DNA of 64,000 nucleotides, from contig NC_134846.1 of the NCBI RefSeq assembly GCF_965363235.1, positions 4,593,001-4,657,000 on the forward strand, written 5' to 3'. How positions within the stretch are numbered: the stretch's first letter is position 1; every line of letters starts with the position of its first letter. The translations under genes and the position numbers were made by a program. Below are positions 11,299 through 21,519 of the stretch, one piece after another. The notes beneath the pieces are model-generated. The model worked only from the letters and a program-made list of their open reading frames with translations, ran no database searches and was not told the DNA's origin. This stretch comes from Mytilus galloprovincialis (lineage: Eukaryota; Mollusca; Bivalvia; Mytilida; Mytilidae).

Positions 11299-11679
11299 CT
11301 TCACATTACCCATGCCTCCAGGAAATGCGTCCCTGCATTTATAGAAATCAACTGAGCGCAACTACATCAAGTGGACATTTTTCAATCCCAAACTCTATCC
11401 GGGTATTGCCTCCAACCATCATGCCATTTAAAACCCGAACATATAAAATATCATGAAACAACTGTTACGTCTTCAGTAACTAACCCATAGATCAACTCGT
11501 AGATGTATGATCTACCCGACATGACAAAATTCCCACTCAACTGTATGATATTGTCTCAACAGAGGCTGAAACGTTTAATATGTGCATCGACTTAAATAAA
11601 TCAACTTTATCCTAAGTACCATGAAATCGTTTTACATATTGATTTGAAACATGCATGCTGACAGATTTTTTAGCAACCA

Positions 11680-11944
11680 ATCTTTAACTATGAAAACTAA
11701 CAAGCCAAATGATACATTTGAAAACCACCGAAAACATCAAAAAGCCAAAACCGGTATGAAATAATTTTGCCTAACAACCGGTCACTTATGGACCACTGAA
11801 AGAGCTTGTTGAGAGGGATCTTTAACGTGCACAGAACGTAGTATTCCCTGAACACGGGACCTCGGATTTAACGTCCCCATCAGACGAACATTCGTTAATG
11901 CGACCCCGGACCAAAGCTTCGGTGCCTGGATATATGCAAGTATC
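11680..11944. repeat. Unidentified dispersed repeat inside the Ty3 fossil
   Basis: The segment around GGATCTTTAACGTGCACAGA and GGGACCTCGGATTTAACGTC resembles, in order of blocks, the stretch at 33940-34200. It lies where pol should start, so it may mark an insertion or deletion junction. Confidence 0.4.
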
Positions 11945-12400
11945 TTCAACTACTGCTACTCTCTAACAACCAAGCTGTCCAGTAAAGTTCAGTGGTATAA
12001 CTTGGTTATGGCAAACCATATGTTTTTCTTGTAAATTAATCAGGCATTTATTTTTCTTAAGAAAATCTAAACCAATTATACCCTCTATAGCAAGATCCGC
12101 TACTACTGCCTCTGCTAAATATACGTTTTGATCAATCCAGATGTGAAATTCACCTTTTTCTGCAACGTATAGTTCAGTGCCGTTTGCTGACATAATAGTT
12201 TGAACCACTTGATTTAGGTTTGGCATCTCTTCCTTTCTCAAACTATTGAATAGTTTATTTAATATAAGAGTGACAGTGGTGCCTGTGTCTACCAGAAAAC
12301 TAGCCTTTATATTTCCTATATCTACGTCTATATATGCCCCTGCTTCTTTCGTGGAGTTATTTTGGACGTTCAGTTTGATTTGTGTTCTCCGCTGTCTTCT
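11945..12400 (-). pseudogene. Retropepsin-like protease region of the Ty3 fossil
   Basis: The C-terminal half of an aspartic protease fold is recognisable from ELYVAEKGEFHIWID and IEGIIGLDFLKKN. The translation then ends where pol would be expected to continue. Confidence 0.7.
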
Positions 12401-13600
12401 TGTTAGAGAATGTACAGGCCTTGCAGAGCCATTCGCATGGTTCCTGCATTAACCGTTCCCATTGCCGCCTTGCTTTCGTAGCCTACATTCGCGTTTAAAA
12501 TGACCATATTTACCGCAATTGTTACATTGCTGATTCCGTTTCCATTCCAGTTCGACAGTGTTTCTTTGTCCACTATTTTTGAATTCATTTAACTCCATTC
12601 GAAGTGATTCTAATTGCTTAGTGAAAGAGTCCATCATTTCTGTGAACTTATTGTCCTTATATATTATTGTGCACTAGTATCTGCATGCGTAGCCCGCATC
12701 TGAGGTTTTACAAAATCTTGTCTTTTCTCTGCTATGTAGAACGCCTTCAGCTCAACAGCTAAACAGATTGCTTGGTTTAAGTTTTGCGGTCTGAATTGTT
12801 TAATATTTATCCTCATCTTAGCATCGTGCAATGCATCTAAGAAATAATCCTTTAATTTGCTAATGTTTCTTTTACTTCATTGGGAGCTAGTGGGTATGCT
12901 CTGTTTACTAATCGCCGTATAGTTTGTCCTAGTTCTAGCAAGGTGTCACTTGCGCGAAGGCGTGTCTCCTTCAACTGAACTTTGTAAAGTTCGGTCTGAT
13001 TTGAAGGAGCAAAACGCTCTTATGATGATTTAACTAAGGTCTCATAATTCATTTTCTTATCAGTTGGTAAATCGCTGAAGATACTCTGTGCGTGTCCGCG
13101 AAGGGCAGCGGCAAGATAAAGCCCCTGTTCATATTCGTCCCAGCTATTGATGATAGCACATGCTTCAAAGTGAGATTTAAAATCAACCCATTCGCCAGAC
13201 CCATCATAATTGGCCAGTTTGGTTTCTCTCCTGGTATTCTTTCCAGGCGTGTGTACTTTTTCCTGGTTATTGACAACCTGTCTAGCATTGCTTCCGTTAT
13301 ATCTTAAGATAGAAGAAATCTCTTCTGAACCTCCGCTACTGGTGCCGGGAGCGCGGCTAGTTGTTTTGTATAGCAATTGCTTAGAACGGGCTCCCTGTTC
13401 GTGCTCACTTGCGTTAAGTCCAAACAATGTTGGAGCATCATCATCTCGTTGAAGCTGTGTTTGGAATCTGCGGTCTTTGACATCGCCGAAATCCGTGCGC
13501 CTCGTCTGCACAATACCAGAATCTGTCAGGTTTCTAGGTTGCTCTTTTGGGGTAGAGTGTTGTGGTGTCAAATGCCTAGGATTTTGAGTATTTCTCAACT
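12400..13600 (-). pseudogene. Gag region of the Ty3 fossil
   Basis: It encodes a capsid-like segment with W, F and H residues spaced as in Ty3 Gag proteins, followed by a nucleocapsid zinc knuckle of the C-x2-C-x4-H-x4-C type. Kept as a fossil; not one uninterrupted frame. Confidence 0.75.
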
Positions 13601-13879
13601 TCTGTATCTTTTGCTCTACATCTTCCTCTAACGTACATATATGATGTAGTAAATCGTCTATAATTAATCAAGTATAGGTGCACTTGCCAATATTCCACTG
13701 CTGCCACCAAAATTATGTCACGTACTCGGTGTAGTGACTTAAGAGTATCGTACCAGAGTTTACCCCTGGATATTGGAAGCTGCACCGTTTCTTATATATA
13801 TATTTATCTTTAAACTTTGGCCTCTGACACACAATAACAATTTGTTGGTTGTGCTGCTGTCTCTGAACAGACCTTGTGT

Positions 13880-14556
13880 GAAGCAACCACCAGTACTAAC
13901 CTGTGCACTATTCCAAACTTTGCTGAATTCTACCTATGCACTACTATCCTGTGCACTATCTGGCTTGTTGTGCCTGACGTTTTTACCCGTGCACTATTAC
14001 CGCACAGTCGCCTACAGATGCACCTATTACCCGGTGCGTATGTTCCACTTATAATATCCTCCTGCAACCTTATTCAGGTACGCAGATAGATTCTTATTCA
14101 GAATCTATTTAATCTTTATAAAGTGAAAATAATTACCTTCTTGCTTCTTATAGACGTCTTGGCTATTCAATAAGCGACCCTTGTTCTGACAGCGCATCAG
14201 CTTATATACTAAGTTATCGAACCATACGATTTACTTTGGACGATACCAAATATCGTATTCCCATGTGTGTTTATATATTCCTAACCCTTATTGCTCAAAC
14301 GTTTGAATGACGACCCTTATGTTTACGACTACTGATCGGAATATTTCCGGGTTTGCTAACCACAACCTTACCTTTCCTGATTCTAAATATTATACATTTC
14401 CATAGCAATGTTAACAAAAAATAAAACAAAACCGAAAGTACACAACTGTTCAATTTTCAAACGTAACGAATTCGTATAACAATACTCCGGCTTGATAAAA
14501 GAAATAAGAAGATGAACCCTAGTAAATTAAAACAAGTGAACCATGTTCATCACACA
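13880..14556 (-). repeat. 5' LTR of the Ty3 fossil
   Basis: The partner of 10688-11298. It differs by scattered substitutions, a shorter GTGCACTA cluster and a block of about 80 bp absent from the other copy. The minus-strand start reads TGTGATGAACATGG. Confidence 0.8.
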
Positions 14557-15293
14557 TCGTTCGAGGAACAAAATGACATTAATTTCATAACATGTTTGTG
14601 TTATGGTTTTTTGTTTTAGTTATAAGAGAGTCGAAAGATATTTAAGGGATATTTTGTCTAGAAAACAACGCACACGACTAAAGAATTAGCAACACGAACA
14701 TGAGCAAACACTGGAGATGATCTCAACTTTTATGATATGCAATCATATAGTGCGCTGCATATTGCACCTGTCCTGACTAAATGATTTTACTATGACAAAA
14801 CAAAGACATATTCAACGAAAATCGGTATCATGTATTAGCAAGTGTTTGACAATTGACTGGATTTCTATGAAACTGCTGTCACTTCTTTCTGACATAATGT
14901 TATTGTTTCTCCATGTTTGATATCTATATCGTATTATGGTATAAAGTTTCAAGAATTAAATACATTATTTTTTTAATTTCTATACCAATATGAGAGCGCA
15001 TTTGTTTACATAATGATTAATCCAGTATCACATTGTTGATACACGTAATAATTGACTGGTTACAGTTGGTTTATTGCTAATGTCAAACTTAAGGCTTCTT
15101 GCTTTGGCATTAAAATATTAACATGAACATGCTGCATTCTCCAATATATATTCGGTATAGTGTTGAACCATGTCAATTGACTTTTAAAGGAAATTGGAAA
15201 CCAGTGTCTGCACCATTTTCCTATGAGTGATATTTGCTTTTTACATCAAATGATGGTAATGACATTGTAAAGTTGTTTTTTTTTTTATAAATT
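14557..15293. other. Spacer downstream of gene A
   Basis: No second gene. An AATAAA on the minus strand at 15070-15075, about 220 bp past the stop codon of gene A, is a candidate polyadenylation signal. Confidence 0.4.
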
Positions 15294-15598
15294 TCAAACT
15301 TGAACACTTTTCACACTTGCCGACATGCTATCATTTTTAATAAGGTTAGTAGCTGAATCAGATATGGAACATTTATCTTCACTTGGATTCATTTGAGTTT
15401 TTTCTGTGTTATCGTTACGTTTTTTTCTACGCTTGCCATACTTTCTGACAAATTTTATACTCTTCACAGAGTTATACAAGGTCTTAGCATCACTAAGAAC
15501 GATGGTGCCTAGCGATACACAAAGAACCAGAACTCCAATACCCCCGATAGCTTTTGCCGAGGGTCTGTTGTCCTCAGCACTTGTTTTCTTGCTCCTCG
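15294..15598 (-). CDS. Gene A exon 3: transmembrane helix and tail
   Basis: Acceptor TTTTCAG before CGAGGAGC. It encodes ARSKKTSAED, the helix, the polybasic stretch and a Ser/Asp/Lys-rich end (KSVQV). The cytoplasmic tail is about 35 residues longer than that of gene B. Confidence 0.85.
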
Positions 15599-18500
15599 CT
15601 GAAAATTTAAAAAAAAAACACTTATGATTAAAGAGGTTAAAATAAAGTGTCATTAGTAACTGTTGATATACACCTGAAGGACATCACATGTAATGTTTTG
15701 GTGTAAATAATTATTCAACTGCCAGAGATGTCTGGAATTCGTTGATGCGACAGCTTCCTACCAACAACAACCATGTAACAATTGAAATATCTATATAATC
15801 AACGTGCTGTCCGTTTCGTTATGCATGGTTGAAACCAAATTATCTTAATAGCTCATTTTTCAGTTTGAACACGATGTAAACAAGGATATTCCTAATATCG
15901 AAATGCAAACACGCATAATTAAGATGGTGCCAAAAACACTTTACTATAATTAATTTGTAGTTGTGCCTTGAATTGAAAATAAGCAACTTTATATGTATCT
16001 TCTAAATCTTGGGTATGTCATAAGACCCAGTGATTGTACGACAGTATAATATTATTCTTAATAATGTGTTTTAAACGTATTTCAAATAGTTGACTACATG
16101 TAGTATCTTTCTGTCTGTTTTACAAACATACGTACCAAGTAAAGTATTCTTCTTATCAATCCGTAAGTCTCTCTTTAAATTTGCTACAGACTGTTTTAAA
16201 CTTGTAGCTGTTATATTAACAAGTTTGAAACAACTGCAAACCATGTTTGGCTCAAAACAGTACAAATTATCAGTTGTTGAACCTCCATAGATTGCGGTCG
16301 ATGTATGATCATTTTCTTCTACATGCTCCGTATACAGAGATACGGTGCTGTAATCGGAAGGGCTTGTACTGAGACGATCTGCGTTGCTTGTACAAAAGCC
16401 TGTTAATGGTTGATATGTTGAAGTGTCAAATTGAAATGTTAGTAATTTAGTTCCTGCTGTGTTGATATATTTATTCTCTAAATAGTAGGTATTATTTGTT
16501 GGTCCATTAATATAATAGTCCCATGTCTACAAAACAAAACAGCATGTATACAACGTACGTAAATGTTCTCTTTTCATAGCGGTTTTCCAGATAAAAACAA
16601 GACTTGCATTTTACCCCTATATATTATCCATGTCAGCTATGCTGGCTAACAATTAGATTAATTGGAATTGTGTTTCAAACTTCCAATGATGATTGTGGCC
16701 ATGTTAAACTAGACCTGAAAAAAATCTGAGGAGAAAGATGTGTAAAAGTAAATGGACGGCGACGAGGTCAAGAGAAATGGATTAAGTCAAATTGAAAGTA
16801 GGAAATAATTGTTTCCCCTCCAAATATGAAAATCGAACAATTAATTTGTCTGTTCTAGGTTGGGGTTTCCAATGTACCACTGAAAAGCTGAAATTTAAAT
16901 AGTAAAATGTACCATTCACGTCACGAAGTGAGAGACATAAATCAGCCTGTTGTCGTTTAGAAATTAAGAGTTGTGTTAATACTGGTAATTGTTCCAATTC
17001 CATCTTTCACGCAAAAGGAGGGTTTTTTGTTCTAGACATATGCAGGTTCCTTCATTTAAACAACTTTTCCACAAGAAAGCAAATAAGAAACAACTTTGTG
17101 TTACTTTTATTTCAATTTCGCTGAAAACTGTAATGATTATTTGGGGGTGGGGAGGGGGAACGGGGGGGTAATATAATTGAGTTGGTGCACTATAAATCAC
17201 TCACGGCACAAATATCAAAAAAGACCTATGGGCTGCTAATTCATTAGTATACTTTACCATACTCTTTTGAAACATTGTGTTAAAAAATATTTTTTTACGG
17301 GTTTTAAAGAGAACATGTTTGCAAAGGTGATTAGATATGTCATTTTAAAAAACAGATTTTAGGCATAATGAATAGAATATTGATTTCAGCCCGTAACTAT
17401 TACTGTACGTTAACAAAATGGCAAACATATTAGACTTAACACAAACTGGTTGCCTGAAAACTAAAACCAAGGAGGTTAACTCTATACCGCACACAATGGC
17501 TAAATATTTGCCACTGGAATGAAGCAAAATCAATCAATCAAGTTGAAAAGAATAAGTACATAAATTAAACAAAGATATGTATCATTAAAATCGATTTACC
17601 ATGTGTTTTTCAGTTAAACTGTGGTTCACTTATCATGTGTTTGCGCATGTCCCAAGGCAACAGCCTCTGGCCTTTGTTAGTCTTGTGTGATTTTTAATTT
17701 TAGTTTCTTGTATATATTTCGGAGTTAAGTATGACGTCCATCGTCACTTAATTAGTATACATTTTCGTTTAGAGGACAGCTAAAGCACGTCTTCGGGTAC
17801 GGGAGTTTCTCGTTACTTTGAAGACCCATTGGTTGTCTCTTTGACACATTCCCCATTTCCATTCTCAATTTTAGTCTATAGCTACAGTTTAGGCTTTGTG
17901 AAAATATGTACAAAACAAGATGCAACAAATAGAGATACCCAAATAAATAAGTCTTTAATAACTTTTTCTGATATATATTTATAGTACCTTTATGATCAAA
18001 TTGATCTCGATATATTCGGACAATAGTTGCTTGTACATGGTTTCATACGTGTTACATACTAGACATTTTGAGTCTGCACAAAAGAATGATGACCGAACTC
18101 CGGTCTAAATTTAAAATTTCAAACTACCATTATTAAGCTGTATATTAATTTCTCACTCATAACTTTACATCTTATAGTTACAAGTTAGCTACCCCCGCCC
18201 CCATCCCCTCCCCAAACCCCCAACCCATTAATCCGCCTCTGGAACCAAGCTGATATTTTGCAGGTCCAAGTTGACATATATTTTAGTCTGAATTTGACAT
18301 GCTTGACATTTCTCTTTTTCAAGTGTAAATTTCTCTATTCAAATGCATTTGGACGTGTTTGTGTAAAACTTTGACATTATACAACTCAGCAAAATCGTAG
18401 ATATTTAAGGAGTTTGGTGTTGATCTCTGATAGTGTCTCTAAGATTTATTCGCAAATTTTAAAGTGTGACGACTCGAGCCGATTTAGATATTTTAAACAT

Positions 18501-18970
18501 CTTAGCTATTGTAAAGTGTTACAGTAAAGTGTTTAGATTCCAACCGATTTAGACATTTTAAACATCTTAGCATATTGTAAAGTGTTTAGATTCAAACCGC
18601 TTTAGATATTTTAAACATCTTTGCATATGGTAGAGTTTTTAGATTCAAACAGATTTAGATGTTTTAAACATGTTAGCATATTATAAAATGTTAAGATTAA
18701 AACCCATTTATACATTTTAAACATCATAGTATATTGTATCAATGTTAAGGCTAATAAACGTACCATAATCTGCATTGTCGGATTATCAACAGTGATTGTA
18801 ATAATCCATTCTTTGGCATTATACGTCCTATCCAGGCTGAGTGAACATTTACCCTCCGACCTGAATATCCTGCCCTCACTCCAAGGGGAATTATTGGTAA
18901 ACGATATCGAAACACTGTTGACTGCATATGAGAAGTACAGCAAACTTGAAGCAACAATCTTCAAATGCAT
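15294..18970 (-). CDS. Gene A: single-pass membrane protein of a mollusc orphan family
   Basis: Three exons (18970-18764, 16526-16136, 15598-15294) give a 300-residue protein with agreeing splice phases (0, then 1). Residues 1-21 (MHLKIVASSLLYFSYAVNSVS) look like a signal peptide. The ectodomain opens with ISFTNNSPW, has a Cys at KCSL, then GFCTSNA, then YCF and VCSC, with likely N-glycosylation at NNTY and VNIT. A juxtamembrane block (RIDKKNTLLARSKKTSAED) precedes one transmembrane helix (AIGGIGVLVLCVSLGTIVLSD) and a basic tail (KYGKRRKKR) of about 65 residues with no known motif. Gene B is its paralog. The juxtamembrane-plus-TM cassette is one I recall from many uncharacterised bivalve proteins. 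The function is unknown; a cell-surface receptor or adhesion role is only inferred. Confidence 0.85.
16136..16526 (-). CDS. Gene A exon 2: ectodomain
   Basis: Acceptor TTTTGTAG before ACATGGGAC, donor CTTG before GTACGT (phase 1). It corresponds to exons 2 and 3 of gene B in one piece: FQFDTSTYQPLTGFCTSNA matches FQFDHHTNDPLSGYCTSNA, and DLRIDKKNT matches DLRIDKKKT. Confidence 0.85.
17590..17875 (+). repeat. Mussel dispersed repeat R2
   Basis: Within intron 1 of gene A. Blocks CATGTCCCAAGGCAACAGCC, TCTGGCCTTTGTTAGTCTTG and GACACATTCCCCATTTCCAT occur in the same order as at 37770-38040. Confidence 0.75.
18478..18750. repeat. Minisatellite of 53-64 bp in gene A intron 1
   Basis: Five degenerate units, each with a core like ATTTAGATATTTTAAACATC followed by TTAGCATATTGTAAAGTGTT. 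Starts fall near 18482, 18546, 18600, 18653 and 18706. The array stops 14 bp from the splice donor of exon 1. Confidence 0.85.
18764..18970 (-). CDS. Gene A exon 1: signal peptide and ectodomain start
   Basis: ATG at 18970. The exon is 69 codons and ends in phase 0 at ATG before donor GTACGT. It carries NNSPW, RSEGKC and ITITVDNP, which match gene B (SNSPW, RSEATC, INVTTELP). Confidence 0.85.
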
Positions 18971-20690
18971 TGCTCTAAATCATTAAAAGTAGAAAACATT
19001 TATTCACTTTTGAAATGATCAATTTTGTTTTTATTTAAATTTTTCTAAAGAAGTATAAAAGATAACATACATATATCAATCTTAATATATTAGTGTGTAT
19101 AGTATATCAATACGCCTAAAAGTATTTAAAAATACCACATTAAATATAACTGAAAAAAAAATACAGTAAATTAAAAAATATATTTTAAAAACTGAACTCA
19201 TGTGACAAGAACGTTTTGTTGAAAAGAATTTTCTATCAACATTTTAAACAACTTCCTATAGGCATTACCCGCTCACGGTGTAGAGTGATAAATTGGAACA
19301 TGCACGGTTTCATTCCAATTAAATTACGGTTTCTTTTATTTATTTTTGTAAATAATTATTGTCAAAGATTGGATTTTGAAAGAAATGCTTTTCCGAATTT
19401 ATTGACATTTTTAAGCTATACTGATAATTTTATTTACGTACACGGAATATATTGTATGTTTAGTTTGAATGACGCAAATACTGATACCCCGCTGATGTTT
19501 GCCCCCGATATAAAGGTGTCGTTTCTCAATAAATATAATATGTATATATATATATATTGAATTAAGATATAATTCAATCAATGATATTTGTTAACAAGTT
19601 TATTATCTATTCATAAGTATTTATATTATATATATACACACAGTAATCAGTATCAAAATGTGAATTCAAATTGTATTAAGTATTGACAACTTTACAAGTT
19701 TAAACAAACTACACCTTTAAAGTTGGGAAAATAATATTTGGTAAGGAAAACACATATTCTCCACATAGAAGTTGATGGTCGTTTCAGTAAAATTGAATAT
19801 TTGAACTTTTTTCCAGACAAAGATTTGATACATAAGTGTCTCCTTCGTTAGGCTTCCGTCCGAGCTATCAGGTAAGGTGTGACCGAGGCTTCAAAGAAAC
19901 AATTTAACAATGGTAAAGATTGAATCATGTGTAAGTTCGCCGATAGACGACATGTAGTATGAGATGGTCATTTATCATACAAAAAGTCTTGTACTTTATT
20001 CATAGTAGCCATTTGGATTTTTTCCTAGTTTTTTCTGTCTTTTTTTTACAAGTGCAGAGCCGCACTGGAAGAAAAAAGTGAGTGCGGCTATAAAATCAGA
20101 CGTGTGCTTAACCTTACATGTACAAGTCAATTTCGGAAAAATGTATTCCTTCCAAAAATCATCTATCAGGCCCTATGGTACACATGCTTTAATCATCTGC
20201 GTTCTTGTTGCGCCAACTTTAATGTCTATAGGTTATTGTGTTTATCATAATACCCTAACTTTTAAGGCACGTTTCTGTGTGTCTTTCTTCTATATATATA
20301 CTTGATGTTTGTTTTAAGAATTTGAAAGCTTTTCATATTTTGTGAAAGCACAACGCAGTTTAAGAGCGGCTTTAGTTTGTTATTGAGACGTGTATTTCTT
20401 TTGCGGTGTGATATACATATAAATGTAGTTGAGCTTAGCGTATCGTAGCATATTTGGATGAATCTCGGTGTTCAAGTGATCTATAAGTATTTCAACTTAA
20501 TGGATCACTAGCCGGTCAACATTGATGTTGTGAATTCAAACTCCGCTCATGACAACATGCGATCGACTCTAAATTCAATTGACTGGTATTGGCAGTGTCT
20601 GTGCCAAAGGTCAAAATTCACTCCGGATACTCAGGACATAAACATAAACATTTGCCGCCATGCTTTATCTACAGTGGAGATCGCTTCTAA
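18971..20690. other. Upstream flank of gene A, no second gene recognised
   Basis: It should hold the promoter of gene A, but I cannot point to a TATA box or initiator with support. A 114-codon open frame at 19216-19560 (+) has no recognisable domain and ends in a TA-dinucleotide run. Confidence 0.4.
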
Positions 20691-20694
20691 TCTC

Positions 20695-20960
20695 TCATTA
20701 GAACTGTCAGAATATTCTGTCATAGAACTGTTCTAACCTGTCCTAGAACAGTTCTTCCTAGAACAGTTCTACCCTAGATCTGTTCTAAGTAGAACTGTCA
20801 GAATCAATTCTAGGTAGAACTGACTTAATCAGTTCTAGGTAGAACTGTCAGGATCAGTTCTAGGGTAGAACTGTCTAAATCAGTTCTAAGTAGAACTGTC
20901 CAAATCACTTCTAACCGTAGAACTGTCAGGAGAACTGACTAAATCAGAAGAGAACTTCCC
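20695..20960. repeat. Palindromic minisatellite (TAGAACTG type)
   Basis: About ten copies of an imperfectly palindromic unit of 20-25 bp around CAGTTCTAGGTAGAACTGTC. Both AGTTCTA and TAGAACT are present in nearly every unit, so a single strand could form many small hairpins. Confidence 0.85.
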
Positions 20961-21118
20961 ATACATGTACTTTTTATTTTTAAAATAAAGTATATGAATC
21001 AGTCATGTGAGTGTTGGATGATGCCGTTAAATAGTTTTGTTTAAAAGAAAAAACCATAACAAACTACTGACTTAATATGTTAAAAAGTCACTTTAGTGAC
21101 GGTTCATACACCTTATCT

Positions 21119-21490
21119 CTATTTGTCCGCATTACTGGATATCACACAGGTTCCCGTAAATTTTTGACGTCACAAAACAAAATATCTGACGCCACAATGG
21201 AAAAGTGATTGCTGTATGCGTCAAAAGTTCAAGCGGCCGGTTCAGCCTGGGATTAATGATAAGGTGTATTATTATGGGTACAGAGAGGAAATAACTGCGC
21301 GCTAAATTCTTAGATATGGTATAAATACACATTGTCGCTATTTGTCTGCCATTACTGGATATCACACAGGTTCCCGTAAAATTTTGACGTCATAAAACAA
21401 AATATCTGACGCCACAATGGAAAAGTGATTGCTGTATGCTTCAAAAGTTTAAGAGGCCGGGTCAGCCAGGATTAACGATAAGGTGTATTG
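21119..21490. repeat. 220-bp tandem duplication
   Basis: Two near-identical copies about 150 bp long start near 21119 and 21339 (ATTACTGGATATCACACAGG at 21131 and 21351). They are separated by about 65 bp found once. Both copies include TTTTGACGTCA and GACGCCACAATGGAAAAGTG. Confidence 0.85.
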
Positions 21491-21519
21491 TGTTTCAAAG
21501 TTGGTGTCATTTTTATCAT

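Larger units (their letters stand above)
10688..14556 (-). mobile_element. Ty3/gypsy-type LTR retrotransposon fossil, pol missing
   Basis: Two direct repeats of about 610-670 bp (10688-11298 and 13880-14556) flank a short interior of about 2.6 kb. On the minus strand the interior holds a Gag region (13.0-13.6 kb, with WVDFKSHFEACAIINSW), a CCHC zinc knuckle (CNNCGKYGHFKREC, near 12.5 kb) and a retropepsin-like protease (11.96-12.45 kb, ending in the family's IEGIIGLDFL block). No reverse transcriptase, RNase H or integrase is present. A G/A-rich tract next to the 3' LTR fits a polypurine tract. The LTRs differ by about 6 in 100 positions by eye, so the copy is old. It is broken, with several interruptions plus loss of pol. 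Confidence 0.85.

Noticed and set aside
13020-13631. Several plus-strand frames over the Gag region
   Set aside because: Antisense shadows of the Ty3 Gag region.
19216-19560. 114-codon plus-strand frame
   Set aside because: No domain, AT-driven composition, ends in a TA run.
20695-20960. CRISPR-like array
   Set aside because: Units are contiguous without unique spacers and the surroundings are animal DNA.
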